From positions 682,001 to 746,000 of the forward strand of contig OW818679.1 of the NCBI GenBank assembly GCA_942493145.1: a DNA stretch of 64,000 bases, in the 5' to 3' direction. How positions within the stretch are numbered: the first letter of the stretch is position 1; every line of letters starts with the position of its first letter. Of the stretch, positions 1 through 8,971 are shown in pieces. This DNA comes from ENR-C20 sp942493145. GTDB taxonomy: Bacteria; Bacillota; Clostridia; Acetivibrionales; DTU013. The notes under the pieces were generated by a model. It saw only the letters and a program-made list of their open reading frames with translations, was not told the origin of the DNA and ran no database searches. Made by a program: the position numbers and the translations under genes.

Positions 1-312
1 GTAGAGACCATATCATCCGATATCAGTGAGGGGAACCCGGCGGCCGGTGTTATACTCGATGCTGTGGCATCACAGACGGCTGACGCTACGATTGACTGGA
101 TAGAAGAATTGGCCGGCAACCTGCTCGCAAGGGAAGGGCGAAAGCTTACCAGACTAAGGTACAGCCCAGGATACGGAGACCTGTCCCTGACTAGCCAGAG
201 TGATATCTTCAGAGCCATGAAGCTTGATAAGCTGGACATGGAAATCACGGAAAAATACATGCTTATACCTGAAAAATCGGTAATCGCCATTGCCGGCATT
301 GAGGATACATAA
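1..312 (+). CDS. Methionine synthase activation-domain protein, 5'-truncated by the window edge
   Basis: The open frame runs in from base 1 and ends at the TAA at 310-312. The motif RYSPGYGD near the middle is the hallmark of the vitamin B12-dependent methionine synthase activation (AdoMet-binding) domain, which in Escherichia coli MetH is the C-terminal domain used for reductive reactivation of cob(II)alamin. Here it is a separate protein directly upstream of a MetH that lacks this domain, so the two probably form one split enzyme in one operon (47-base gap). A GTG at 64 is internal to the frame and need not be the start. The N-terminal part lies outside the window. Confidence 0.85.
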   Translation, partial: VETISSDISEGNPAAGVILDAVASQTADATIDWIEELAGNLLAREGRKLTRLRYSPGYGDLSLTSQSDIFRAMKLDKLDMEITEKYMLIPEKSVIAIAGIEDT

Positions 313-359
313 TCAACGGTTAGTTCAAGGCTGGAAGATAATTTGGAGGGTTTGATATT

Positions 360-2804
360 ATGAATAAAAAGGATTTTTTACAGAGACTGAATGCAGGGAT
401 AATGCTGCTGGACGGCGCCACCGGAACGGAGCTCCAGAAAAGGGGAATGCCACGCGGTGTCTGTCCTGAGGAATGGACCGCAGACCATCCCGATGTAATA
501 AAGGAAATTCAGCGGTCATACATCGAAGCTGGCTCGGATATTATTTATTCCAGTACGTTTGGAGGCAGCCGTATAAAGCTTGCTGAATATGGCCTTGGCG
601 ATCGGACAGTGGAGCTGAACAGACGTCTTGCACAATTGAGCAGAGAGGCGGCTGCCGGTACAACATGCCTGGTCGCCGGCGATCTGGCCCCTACGGGGCG
701 CTTTATCAAACCTTTGGGAGATATGGGGTTTGAAGAATGCGTGGATATATACAAGGAGCAGGTCAAGGGTCTGCTGGAAGGTGGAGTTGACCTTTTTGTA
801 ATTGAGACGATGATGGACATACAGGAGACCAGGGCAGCCCTGATTGCAGTTAAAGAGAGCTGCGACCTTCCGGTCATGGTCAGCATGAGCTATGAAAACA
901 ATCAAAGGACGCTGATGGGAACCGATCCCGTCACGGCGCTCATAACCCTCCAGAGCCTCGGGGCGGACGTCGTCGGATGCAATTGCTCTTCGGGGCCGGC
1001 CCGAATGCTGGAGATCATTCAGAAAATCAAGCCCTATGCAAAGGTACCACTACTGGCAAAGCCCAATGCAGGCTTGCCGAAACTTATCGATGGGAAGACC
1101 GTTTTTGACATGGGTGCAGAGGAATTCGGAATGTATGCCGAAGCCTTTGCAGAAGCCGGAGTCAGCCTCCTTGGGGGCTGTTGCGGGACTTCTCCTGAAT
1201 ATATAGCACAGCTTCATAAAAGTACAAGGGGCCTCAACCCGGTCACAGTTGGATGCAAACCTTTCAGTGCAGTAACTTCAACCCGTGGGACCGTGTTCAT
1301 CGACAGGAACGGACCAGTTGTGCTTGTGGGTGAGAGGATTAATCCGACGGGGAAGAAAAAGCTGCAGGAGGAATTCCGGCAGGGGCATACTGATGAGGCG
1401 CTTGATCTTGCCATGGAGCAGATTGATAACGGCGCTGCAATACTGGATGTGAATGTCGGCATGCCTGGAATAAATGAGAAAAACACAATGGTCGGACTGG
1501 TGAGTCAACTGAGCACCAGTATTGCCGCCCCTCTTTGTCTTGATTCTTCTTCTCCCGAAGTGCTGGAAGCGGCTTTGAGGATATACCCGGGCAGGGCGTT
1601 GATAAATTCCATATCAAATGAAAAGGTCAAGCTTGAAAAGCTTCTGCCAATAGCTGCAAAGTATGGTGCGATGTTCATACTGCTTCCGCTTGGAGACGGG
1701 GGAGTACCGGAAACTGCCGAGGGGCGCCGGGAGATGGTTGCCTCTGTTTATGAACAGGCTGTCAAATACGGTTACGGCAAGGAGGACATTGTCATAGATG
1801 GGCTGGTCATGACTGTCTCTGCGAACCAGGAGGCAGCGAGGGAAACACTTAAGCTTATAGAATGGGCTGACGTTGAATTTGGTTGCCCATCAATTGTAGG
1901 CCTTTCCAATGTATCCTTCGGACTTCCTGAAAGGGGCTGGGTGAATTCCGCCTTTCTTGCCATGGCTATAGACAGAGGCCTCACGATGGCAATTGCAAAT
2001 CCGTCCACCGAGGTGATGATGAATATCAAAGCTGCTGGTGACGTGCTCACTGTCAGGGACCTGAATAGCAGCCGTTATATTGAGAGGTTCGCCGGCCAGG
2101 CAGCAAGGGATTCCAAGGCAAAGGCTGATGTTGGAACCGACGCTGCGGGAGGGCGGAGTGCTGGTGAAAAGATTTACTCTGCAGTACTTAAAGGCTCAAA
2201 AAATGAAATAGGTGCGTTGATTGATACAGCTTTGAAAGAAGGGATGACAGCCTCTTCAATAGTAGACGACTTCCTCATTCCGGCCATAAACAAGGTTGGC
2301 GAATTCTTCAATGAAAAGACATATTTCCTGCCTCAGCTGATTCAAAGCGCGGAGGCCATGAAAGCAGGCTTTGACATCACGGAACCGCTGCTGGTGACGG
2401 AAGGCGATGAAGCTGCAGGACCCGCTGGCGTTATAGTACTTGCGACGGTAAAAGGGGATATCCATGACATAGGTAAGAACATAGTAGGCCTTATGCTAAA
2501 AAACTACGGCTACAAGGTTCATGACCTTGGAAAGGACTGTGGAGCAGACCTTATAATCTCGGAGGCACAAAGGACCGGAGCTGATATAATTGGTCTTTCT
2601 GCATTGATGACAACGACAATGACCGAAATGGAGACTGTAGTTAAACTGGCCAAGGAAAAAGGTCTCAAGTGCAGGATAATGATCGGAGGGGCGGTAGTTG
2701 ACGAAGGCTATGCCCTTGAGATCGGTGCGGATGGCTATTCTGCCGATGCGTATGGTGCGGTATTGCTGGCAGGCAAGCTGACTGGCAAGCTTGCAGGTAA
2801 TTGA
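360..2804 (+). CDS. metH: B12-dependent methionine synthase without activation domain (MetH)
   Basis: Transfers a methyl group from methyltetrahydrofolate through cobalamin to homocysteine, giving methionine. Domain order in the 814 residues: homocysteine S-methyltransferase at about 1-290 with GATGTE at 19-24 and zinc ligands C207 and C274/C275 (GCNC and GGCCGT); pterin-binding TIM barrel at about 320-580; B12-binding cap and Rossmann domain at about 625-814 with the DxHxxG motif D700-H702-G705, whose His is the lower cobalt ligand. The C-terminal activation domain of the 1,200-residue enzymes is absent and is supplied by the protein just upstream. ATG at 360 is preceded by GGAGGG. The split arrangement is known in Clostridia and Thermotogae. 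Confidence 0.93.
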   Translation: MNKKDFLQRLNAGIMLLDGATGTELQKRGMPRGVCPEEWTADHPDVIKEIQRSYIEAGSDIIYSSTFGGSRIKLAEYGLGDRTVELNRRLAQLSREAAAGTTCLVAGDLAPTGRFIKPLGDMGFEECVDIYKEQVKGLLEGGVDLFVIETMMDIQETRAALIAVKESCDLPVMVSMSYENNQRTLMGTDPVTALITLQSLGADVVGCNCSSGPARMLEIIQKIKPYAKVPLLAKPNAGLPKLIDGKTVFDMGAEEFGMYAEAFAEAGVSLLGGCCGTSPEYIAQLHKSTRGLNPVTVGCKPFSAVTSTRGTVFIDRNGPVVLVGERINPTGKKKLQEEFRQGHTDEALDLAMEQIDNGAAILDVNVGMPGINEKNTMVGLVSQLSTSIAAPLCLDSSSPEVLEAALRIYPGRALINSISNEKVKLEKLLPIAAKYGAMFILLPLGDGGVPETAEGRREMVASVYEQAVKYGYGKEDIVIDGLVMTVSANQEAARETLKLIEWADVEFGCPSIVGLSNVSFGLPERGWVNSAFLAMAIDRGLTMAIANPSTEVMMNIKAAGDVLTVRDLNSSRYIERFAGQAARDSKAKADVGTDAAGGRSAGEKIYSAVLKGSKNEIGALIDTALKEGMTASSIVDDFLIPAINKVGEFFNEKTYFLPQLIQSAEAMKAGFDITEPLLVTEGDEAAGPAGVIVLATVKGDIHDIGKNIVGLMLKNYGYKVHDLGKDCGADLIISEAQRTGADIIGLSALMTTTMTEMETVVKLAKEKGLKCRIMIGGAVVDEGYALEIGADGYSADAYGAVLLAGKLTGKLAGN

Positions 2805-2898
2805 AGAACAATAGTTGCCGAATTATTATGTGAAATTTGAAATTCGCAGATAAAATGAGATAATTATAGCTGTAGCAAGTTAATATTATGCAATTAAC

Positions 2899-2930
2899 AA
2901 AAGGCTTGAAATGCTCAAGCTTTTTGTTTG
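2899..2930 (+). terminator. Rho-independent terminator after metH
   Basis: A stem of AGGCTTGA with TCAAGCTT around a five-base loop is followed by a T-rich run (TTTTTGTTTG). It lies about 95 bases after the metH stop and just before the next promoter. Confidence 0.7.
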
Positions 2931-2959
2931 TTGACGCAACATATTGTATATGATAATAT
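2931..2959 (+). promoter_or_regulatory. Sigma-A-type promoter for the nrdD leader
   Basis: TTGACG at 2931-2936, a 17-base spacer and TAATAT at 2954-2959 match the -35/-10 consensus. It would start a transcript with a leader of about 320 bases before nrdD. No other clear promoter was seen closer to the gene. Apart from the inverted repeats listed separately, the leader (2965-3286) holds GC-rich hairpin-like stretches near 3000-3090 that fit no riboswitch class I recognise. Confidence 0.6.
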
Positions 2960-3127
2960 TGGAACAACTAAATATGGTTGATTTATTTCCTGCCTGTATT
3001 GGCTGTACGACAGCCTTTGGGGCCAACCCGAAGGCATTATTTGTGGCGTTGGCTGTCATTCCCCGCGCTTGTGGGGGGTGCGGAGAAATCGCCATTTATT
3101 GTCAGTATGGCATGCAACAACCAGTGT

Positions 3128-3170
3128 TTTGTAACACTTCATTCCTGTATATCATTCGAAGTGTTACAAA
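3128..3170 (+). repeat. 13-bp inverted repeat in the nrdD leader
   Basis: TTTGTAACACTTC at 3128-3140 and its exact complement at 3158-3170 flank a 17-base loop. A second pair with the same core, CTGTAACA at 3193-3200 and TGTTACAG at 3216-3223, follows. The octamer GTGTTACA or its near complement therefore occurs four times in about 95 bases in alternating orientation, upstream of the nrdD start. This could be a regulator binding array or leader RNA hairpins. It does not fit the 16-bp NrdR box consensus well. Confidence 0.6.
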
Positions 3171-3286
3171 TACACCTCCCTGATGTTGTGGCCTGTAACA
3201 TATTAAAGTTTTAAGTGTTACAGCCCACCAGCTACAATGTTGTACTGAAGAAAAGGTTGATAATTTCGAAGGAGGAAAATCCAGTC

Positions 3287-5611
3287 ATGATAACAAAGAT
3301 AAGAAAACGTGATGGAAGAGAAGTACAGTTCAATATCGAAAAGATTACCAGCGCAATTTACAAGGCAGCCAGTGCAATTGGGGGCAGGGATTATGATACC
3401 GCAATAGATCTTGCGGAAAAAGTTGTAATTTATATCGATACGAAGAAGGAAAAAAAGGTTCCAACCGTTGAAGATATACAGGATGCTGTGGAAAAGATCC
3501 TGATAGAAACAGGCCATGCACGTACGGCTAAGGAATTCATCCTCTACAGGGCTGAACGTACCCGTGTCAGGGAAATGAACACCCGTTTAATGAAAATATA
3601 CGAAGATCTCACTTACAAGGAAGCCAAAGACAACGATCTTAAGCGTGAAAACGCAAATATAGATGGTGATACTGCCATGGGCACAATGCTCAGATTCGGC
3701 TCCGAAGGCGCCAAACAATTCTATGAGATGTTTGTTCTCAAGCCCGAGCATTCGAAGGCACATAAAGATGGCGATATACATATACATGACCTTGACTTTC
3801 TCACACTTACGACTACATGCTGTCAGATAGACATAGCAAAGCTTTTTAAAGGCGGTTTTAACACAGGCCATGGATTCCTCAGGCAGCCTAATGACATCAA
3901 CAGCTATTCAGCCCTTGCGTGCATAGCGATCCAGTCCAACCAGAATGACCAGCACGGTGGCCAGAGCATACCCAATTTTGATTACGGCATGGCTCCCGGA
4001 GTTGCAAAAACATACATAAAGCTTTACAGGCAGAACCTTGCAAAAGCCATGGAACTGTCTGCAGGAGTGGAAGATACCGAAGACCGCCTGAAAGAAATAA
4101 TTGCGGAAATCAATCAGAAATTTGGGCTTACTCCTTCACTCAGCCGTACTCCCGAGTATATAAAACGCGAAGCAGAATATCTGTACGAGTTTGTTGAAGA
4201 CAAGGAACTTGTATCAAAAATACAGCAGTTTGCCGCGAAACAAGCTGAAAAGGAAACCGACAGAAGCACCTACCAGGCCATGGAGGCCTTTGTACATAAC
4301 CTTAATACCATGCACAGCAGAGCTGGTGCCCAGATACCCTTCAGCTCCATAAACTATGGGTTGGATATGTCGCCGGAAGGAAGAATGCTTATAAAGAATG
4401 TACTTCTTGCTACAGAAGCAGGCCTTGGGAACGGAGAAACCCCAATTTTCCCAATACATATCTTCCGCGTCAAGGAAGGCATCAATTATAACAGTACAGA
4501 TCCTAATTACGATCTTTTCAAACTGGCCTGCAGGGTCAGTGCAAAGAGACTTTTCCCAAACTTCTCCTTCATGGACGCTCCATTTAACAAAAAATATTAC
4601 CGTGAAGGACATCCTGAGACCGAAATAGCCTATATGGGCTGCAGGACCAGGGTCATAGGCAATGTTTACGACAATACGAATGAAATCAGTTACGGTAGAG
4701 GAAATCTTAGCTTTACAACAATAAATCTACCGAGGTTGGCTCTGAAAAGCAACAGGAATATCGGCATATTCTTTGATGAGCTTGAGAAGAAGATCGACCT
4801 TGTCATAAATCAACTTATAGAAAGATTCGAGATACAGGCCGTTAAGAAGGTCAAAAACTTCCCGTTCCTTATGGGACAGGGCATATGGCTTGATTCAGAC
4901 AAACTGGGATGGGAAGATGAGGTTCGGGAAGTACTCAAGCATGGAACACAAACCATGGGCTTCATAGGGCTGGCGGAATGTCTCAGGGCACTTACCGGCA
5001 AGCACCATGGAGAATCTGATGAAGCCCAGAATCTTGGGCTGGAGATAGTTGGATACATGCGCAAACGCATGGATGAAGCCAGCAGCAAGTACAAGATGAA
5101 TTATACATTGATTGCTACACCCGCAGAGGGCACCGCAGGTCGCTTTGTTAAGATTGACAAAGGAATGTTCGGCTCTATAGAGGGAGTAACTGACAGGGAA
5201 TACTACACAAACAGCTTCCATGTCCCTGTATATTGCGAAATAAACGCCTTTGATAAAATCCGCATCGAAGCTCCCTATCATGAGCTCACAAATGCGGGCC
5301 ATATAACCTACGTCGAAATGGACGGGGATCCTATCAATAACCTGCAGGCCTTTGAGAAGGTAGTCAGGGCTATGAAGGAGGCCGGCATAGGATATGGCTC
5401 CATCAACCACCCGGTGGACAGGGATCCGGTATGCGGTTTTACCGGTATTATAAACGACACCTGCCCGAACTGTGGAAGGGTGGAAGGCGATATAAGGTTT
5501 GAGCGGATTAGGAGGATTACAGGATACCTGGTTGGCACACTTGATCTCTTCAATGACGCCAAGAAGGCAGAGGAACGCGACCGTGTGAAGCATTTTGGCG
5601 GAAGCTGCTGA
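3287..5611 (+). CDS. nrdD: Anaerobic (class III) ribonucleoside-triphosphate reductase NrdD
   Basis: Reduces ribonucleoside triphosphates to deoxy forms under anoxia with a glycyl radical. The first ~95 residues are an ATP-cone allosteric domain, followed by the ten-stranded barrel core. Near the C-terminus lie a zinc-type Cys cluster (CGFTGIINDTCPNCG) and the glycyl radical loop RITGYLVG about 30 residues from the end. I chose ATG 3287 because GGAGG sits at 3271-3275 and the protein then begins at the ATP cone (ITKIRKRDGR). The frame is open back to 3215, but that extension has no family counterpart and runs over the inverted repeat. The activase gene nrdG follows immediately. About 774 residues, normal length. 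Confidence 0.95.
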   Translation: MITKIRKRDGREVQFNIEKITSAIYKAASAIGGRDYDTAIDLAEKVVIYIDTKKEKKVPTVEDIQDAVEKILIETGHARTAKEFILYRAERTRVREMNTRLMKIYEDLTYKEAKDNDLKRENANIDGDTAMGTMLRFGSEGAKQFYEMFVLKPEHSKAHKDGDIHIHDLDFLTLTTTCCQIDIAKLFKGGFNTGHGFLRQPNDINSYSALACIAIQSNQNDQHGGQSIPNFDYGMAPGVAKTYIKLYRQNLAKAMELSAGVEDTEDRLKEIIAEINQKFGLTPSLSRTPEYIKREAEYLYEFVEDKELVSKIQQFAAKQAEKETDRSTYQAMEAFVHNLNTMHSRAGAQIPFSSINYGLDMSPEGRMLIKNVLLATEAGLGNGETPIFPIHIFRVKEGINYNSTDPNYDLFKLACRVSAKRLFPNFSFMDAPFNKKYYREGHPETEIAYMGCRTRVIGNVYDNTNEISYGRGNLSFTTINLPRLALKSNRNIGIFFDELEKKIDLVINQLIERFEIQAVKKVKNFPFLMGQGIWLDSDKLGWEDEVREVLKHGTQTMGFIGLAECLRALTGKHHGESDEAQNLGLEIVGYMRKRMDEASSKYKMNYTLIATPAEGTAGRFVKIDKGMFGSIEGVTDREYYTNSFHVPVYCEINAFDKIRIEAPYHELTNAGHITYVEMDGDPINNLQAFEKVVRAMKEAGIGYGSINHPVDRDPVCGFTGIINDTCPNCGRVEGDIRFERIRRITGYLVGTLDLFNDAKKAEERDRVKHFGGSC

Positions 5612-5630
5612 AAAGGGGGTATGGGCGGGA

Positions 5631-6176
5631 TTGAATACACAGAATGAATCCGCCGGGGGAAACACCCAGTTACGCATCGCAGGAGTTGTAAAGGAATCCA
5701 TTGTTGACGGGCCCGGTATCAGATATGTAATATTTGCCCAGGGCTGCAGACATAACTGTGAAGGCTGCCACAACCCTGATACACAACGATTTGACAGCGG
5801 AACGATTACTGATGTCGGAAGTCTGTTGCAGGATATTAAAAAGAACCCACTACTGGACGGCCTGACACTAAGCGGCGGTGAACCTTTTGAACAGGCCGCC
5901 GTACTGGGTGATCTGGCTGAAAAGGCCAGGAAGCTCGGGCTTAACGTGATAACTTATACAGGATACACCTTTGAGTACATATCTGAAAAAATGAAGGACC
6001 GGGATGGATGGGAGAAACTGCTGAAGGAAACCGACATACTCATTGACGGCAGATTCGAACTTGCGAAAAAGAGCTTGATGCTGAAATTCAGAGGTTCTTC
6101 AAATCAACGGATTATCGACGTGAAAAGAACTGTTGAGAAATCAGAAATAGTAGAAGCAGTAGAAATAAGTGTTTAA
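5631..6176 (+). CDS. nrdG: Anaerobic ribonucleotide reductase activating protein NrdG (radical SAM)
   Basis: Uses a [4Fe-4S] cluster and S-adenosylmethionine to install the glycyl radical on NrdD. The radical SAM motif CRHNCEGC (Cx3Cx2C) is preceded by the family sequence VDGPGIR, and SGGEPF follows. No ATG is in a suitable place. TTG at 5631 follows AAAAGGGGG at 5611-5619. A TTG at 5595 is also in frame and would overlap the end of nrdD. Either start leaves the core intact. It sits 19 bases after nrdD in the usual order. Confidence 0.92.
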   Translation: MNTQNESAGGNTQLRIAGVVKESIVDGPGIRYVIFAQGCRHNCEGCHNPDTQRFDSGTITDVGSLLQDIKKNPLLDGLTLSGGEPFEQAAVLGDLAEKARKLGLNVITYTGYTFEYISEKMKDRDGWEKLLKETDILIDGRFELAKKSLMLKFRGSSNQRIIDVKRTVEKSEIVEAVEISV

Positions 6177-6202
6177 TTATCTCTTCATCGGGGAAAAGGA
6201 TA

Positions 6203-6254
6203 AAAAAGGGGAAACCGTGCAAAGTCAAGTGAATCTGCACGGTTTCCCCTTTTT
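6203..6254 (+). terminator. Bidirectional terminator between nrdG and hcp
   Basis: A perfect GC-containing stem (GGGGAAACCGTGCA at 6208-6221 with its complement at 6236-6249) is flanked by A-run on the left and T-run on the right, so it can stop transcription from both converging genes. Confidence 0.9.
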
Positions 6255-6306
6255 ATGGTAATATGATTTTCAACATTGGAATTTTGTATCCATAAGGCCT
6301 TGGTTA

Positions 6307-7872
6307 TTATCCCAATATTGCTTTCAGATCTTCCTCTGGAGTTGTTATTGGTTTGATGCCGAATTTCTCTACCAGTACGTTGACTACGTTGGATGAGAGG
6401 AAAGCGGGCAGGGTCGGACCAAGGCGGATATTTTTAATTCCGAGTGCCAGTAGCGTAAGCAGGATGCAAACAGCCTTCTGTTCGTACCAGGAGAGGACAA
6501 GCGTCAGTGGGAGCTCGTTAACTCCGCAATTGAAGGCTTTAGACAGAGCTAACGCAACCTGTATTGCGGAATATGCGTCGTTGCATTGACCCATGTCCAT
6601 AATACGCGGGAGTCCGCCTATTTCTCCGAGGTCAAGGTCGTTGAACCTGTACTTGCCGCAGGCTAGTGTCAGTATAACAGTATCTTTCGGTGTCTTCTGA
6701 ACGAACTCGGTATAGTAGTTCCTTCCCGGTTTAGCGCCGTCACATCCGCCAACAAGGAAGAAATGCTTTATGGCGCCTGACTTGACTGCATCGATGACCT
6801 TGTCAGCCACGCCGAGGACAGTGCTCCTGGCGAAGCCTGTCATGAGCTCAGAGCCACCGTTTATGCCGGTAAAAGCCTTGTCCTCATTCCAGCCACCCAA
6901 CTCAAGTGCTTTTTGAATGACAGGTCCAAAATCCTTGTGTCTGCCTTTACTTTCATGTATGTGTACCAATTCTGGATAAGCTACCACAGATGTAGTGAAC
7001 ACTCTGTCGGAATAGTTGGCTTTTGGCGGCATCAGGCAGTTAGTAGTGAAAAGTATCGGAGCAGGTAGATTATCAAATTCCTTCTGCTGGTTTTGCCATG
7101 CTGTTCCGAAATTCCCCTTCAGCTGAGGATATTTTTTAAGTTCAGGATAGCCATGGGCAGGAAGCATTTCACCATGTGTATATATGTTGACGCCTTTGCC
7201 CTCGGTCTGTTCAAGCAGCATTTTAAGATCAAGCAGGTCATGGCCGCTGACGACTATAAACGGTCCCTTTTCAACATTCATGGTGACCTTTGCAGGTACA
7301 GGATGGCCATACTCGGATGTATTTGCTTCATCCAGCAGAGCCATACATTTCAGGTTTATATTGCCGAATTCCATGAGCAGGTCCAGCCATCCGTCGACAC
7401 TGTGATCTTCACCGAGCGCTTTCAGTCCTTTATAAAACCAGTTGTTGACCTCGGGATCTTCCTTGCCGAGAACAAGTGCGTGCTGCGCATATGCAGCCAT
7501 TCCGCGCATTCCAAGAAGAAGAGTCGAACGGAGGGATACGATATCAGTATCTCCCTTCCACAGGTCATCAACGGGAAAATCCTCTGCGCCGCCCAATTTT
7601 TCCTTCTCTTTTGTTATTTCAACCTTTAATGCATATGTGCGTGACTGGTCAAAGCTTACATTTGTAATTGTAGTAAAAAGCCCGTTGATGATCAGTTCAT
7701 CGATTGCACTCCCTGGCGATTTGCCGCCAGCAGCCCTTGCCAGACCGATCATTGCGCAGGTCAATTCATCCTGGCCTTGTGCCACATCCGGTTTCTTGCC
7801 ACAGACACCTGAGACAGTACACCCTTTTCCACCTGCAGTCTGTTCGCATTGAAAACAAAACATATTAGACAT
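6307..7872 (-). CDS. hcp: Hybrid cluster protein (hydroxylamine reductase)
   Basis: Hcp proteins carry a [4Fe-4S] cluster and a hybrid [4Fe-2O-2S] cluster. They reduce hydroxylamine in vitro and act as NO reductase or in nitrosative stress in vivo. The N-terminal Cys pattern C6-x2-C9-x8-C18-x5-C24 is the spacing of the strict-anaerobe class. Length (521 residues) is normal. The ATG is preceded by AGGAGG on the minus strand. Upstream on the same strand is an Fe-S protein, and a divergent Crp/Fnr regulator comes next, the layout of HcpR-type regulons. The A/T-rich 170-base gap before it holds an inverted repeat at 7946-7967. Confidence 0.95.
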   Translation of the reverse strand: MSNMFCFQCEQTAGGKGCTVSGVCGKKPDVAQGQDELTCAMIGLARAAGGKSPGSAIDELIINGLFTTITNVSFDQSRTYALKVEITKEKEKLGGAEDFPVDDLWKGDTDIVSLRSTLLLGMRGMAAYAQHALVLGKEDPEVNNWFYKGLKALGEDHSVDGWLDLLMEFGNINLKCMALLDEANTSEYGHPVPAKVTMNVEKGPFIVVSGHDLLDLKMLLEQTEGKGVNIYTHGEMLPAHGYPELKKYPQLKGNFGTAWQNQQKEFDNLPAPILFTTNCLMPPKANYSDRVFTTSVVAYPELVHIHESKGRHKDFGPVIQKALELGGWNEDKAFTGINGGSELMTGFARSTVLGVADKVIDAVKSGAIKHFFLVGGCDGAKPGRNYYTEFVQKTPKDTVILTLACGKYRFNDLDLGEIGGLPRIMDMGQCNDAYSAIQVALALSKAFNCGVNELPLTLVLSWYEQKAVCILLTLLALGIKNIRLGPTLPAFLSSNVVNVLVEKFGIKPITTPEEDLKAILG

Positions 7873-7945
7873 ATAGAACCTCCTGTTTTTATTATTTATA
7901 TTATGGTGATTTATAGCTGTAACTTATTCTGAGGATATCCTTGAA

Positions 7946-7967
7946 CTGGTAGTTTTATGTCTACCAG
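7946..7967 (-). promoter_or_regulatory. Inverted repeat upstream of hcp
   Basis: CTGGTAG at 7946-7952 and CTACCAG at 7961-7967 are exact complements around eight bases. The half-site resembles that of the palindrome at 8930-8945 (GGTAG/CTACC), but the spacing differs by two bases. It may be a second regulator site or a simple hairpin. Confidence 0.35.
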
Positions 7968-8042
7968 AAATAATTATCCTTTTTTTAATACTTCAAACTA
8001 TTTTTTTAAAAGCATTCGGGTTATGTCCCCGTGATGTAGAAT

Positions 8043-8825
8043 TTATGATTCAAGAATGCCTCCGTCGGTTGTTATTGTGACTACATTCCAGGGAACCATT
8101 TTACCACTGTCGATGAGAGCTTTTTTAACTGCATGGACAATACCACCGCAGCAGGGAACTTCCATCCTCAAAACTGTAACGCTTTTTATTTCGTGGAGTC
8201 TTAATATTTCAGTCAGTTTTGTCGAGTAATCTATATCGTCAAGCTTGGGGCAACCTATTATGGTTATCTTGTTGCGCATGAATTCATTGTGTATTCCTGC
8301 ATAGGCATAAGCAGTGCAACTTGCGGCGATGAGCAGGTGGGCGTTGTCGAAATACGGGGCACCTGCCGGAACCAGCTTGATCTGACAAGGCCACTGACGC
8401 AGCTGTGATTCAACTGGGCTATTGTTCGGGCTGGTGCTGCAGCAACCGCCCTGGGCCACAGGTTCGGCAGCAGTACTTTTGCGTTCCAGGGTCCTGGCTT
8501 GGCTTCCCGGACAACCGCAAGGGAGTGACTCCTGACCTCCATGTGGCTCCTGGTTGCTGTGATGTCCATGGCCGCTATGTTGAGTATTCTGTGCCATGTT
8601 TTTCTTTACCGCTTCCACATCATACGCTGCTACATCCCTCTCCACTATCTTTATGGCATCCACAGGACATTGCGGGAGGCAATCACCGAGGCCATCACAG
8701 TAAGATTCCGAAACCAGTTTTGCTTTGCCGTTTATCAATTGTAAAGCACCTTCATGGCATGCATTTATGCAGAGACCGCAACCGTTGCACCTGTTTTCAT
8801 CGATTTGGATTATATTCCTTTTCAT
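8043..8825 (-). CDS. 4Fe-4S ferredoxin-type protein linked to hcp
   Basis: The N-terminal ~60 residues hold two ferredoxin-type cluster motifs (CNGCGLCINAC then CDGLGDCLPQCP). A His/Gly/Cys-rich linker at about 85-150 (many HGH and CGCP stretches) follows, then a ~110-residue C-terminal domain with SCTAYAYAGIH, IIGCPKLDD and VPCCGGIVHA. The Cys residues of that domain could bind a further cluster or metal. Start chosen at the ATG complementary to 8823-8825 because AAGGAGAT precedes it. The longer GTG start would include this ribosome site. Likely role is electron delivery to, or partnership with, the hybrid cluster protein 170 bases downstream. That is inferred from context. Confidence 0.8.
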   Translation of the reverse strand: MKRNIIQIDENRCNGCGLCINACHEGALQLINGKAKLVSESYCDGLGDCLPQCPVDAIKIVERDVAAYDVEAVKKNMAQNTQHSGHGHHSNQEPHGGQESLPCGCPGSQARTLERKSTAAEPVAQGGCCSTSPNNSPVESQLRQWPCQIKLVPAGAPYFDNAHLLIAASCTAYAYAGIHNEFMRNKITIIGCPKLDDIDYSTKLTEILRLHEIKSVTVLRMEVPCCGGIVHAVKKALIDSGKMVPWNVVTITTDGGILES

Positions 8826-8929
8826 AATTCTATCTCCTTCCACATTGATCTTTATATGTTTTTTGTAGTTTTTAACTATTGTGTGTTTGTCATCGTGGCT
8901 TCATTATATTATAATGGAATTCATAAGTC

Positions 8930-8945
8930 GGTAGCCACGGCTACC
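8930..8945 (+). promoter_or_regulatory. Palindromic operator, probably HcpR-type Crp/Fnr site
   Basis: GGTAGCC and GGCTACC surround AC, a perfect 16-bp palindrome. Read as GTAGC-4-GCTAC it resembles the GTAAC-4-GTTAC type sites reported for clostridial HcpR regulators (from memory). It lies between the Fe-S protein gene and the regulator, 26 bases before the regulator ATG, so it could serve autoregulation and control of the divergent gene. Confidence 0.55.
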
Positions 8946-8971
8946 AATGTAAGGGGACACTGGAGGTAAAT

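Noticed and set aside
3055..3090. A CRISPR-like sequence (ATTCCCCGCGCTTGTGGGGG) in the nrdD leader
   Set aside because: It resembles type I-E repeats in style but occurs once, with no second repeat, spacer or cas gene.
2944..3214. Two overlapping open frames with many Cys and Pro before nrdD
   Set aside because: No ribosome site, no family likeness, and they lie over leader hairpins and inverted repeats.
2805..3286. A cobalamin riboswitch between metH and nrdD
   Set aside because: The conserved B12 box and core segments were not found.
4895..5773. A 292-codon open frame on the minus strand
   Set aside because: It lies entirely over nrdD and the start of nrdG, which have clear family motifs.
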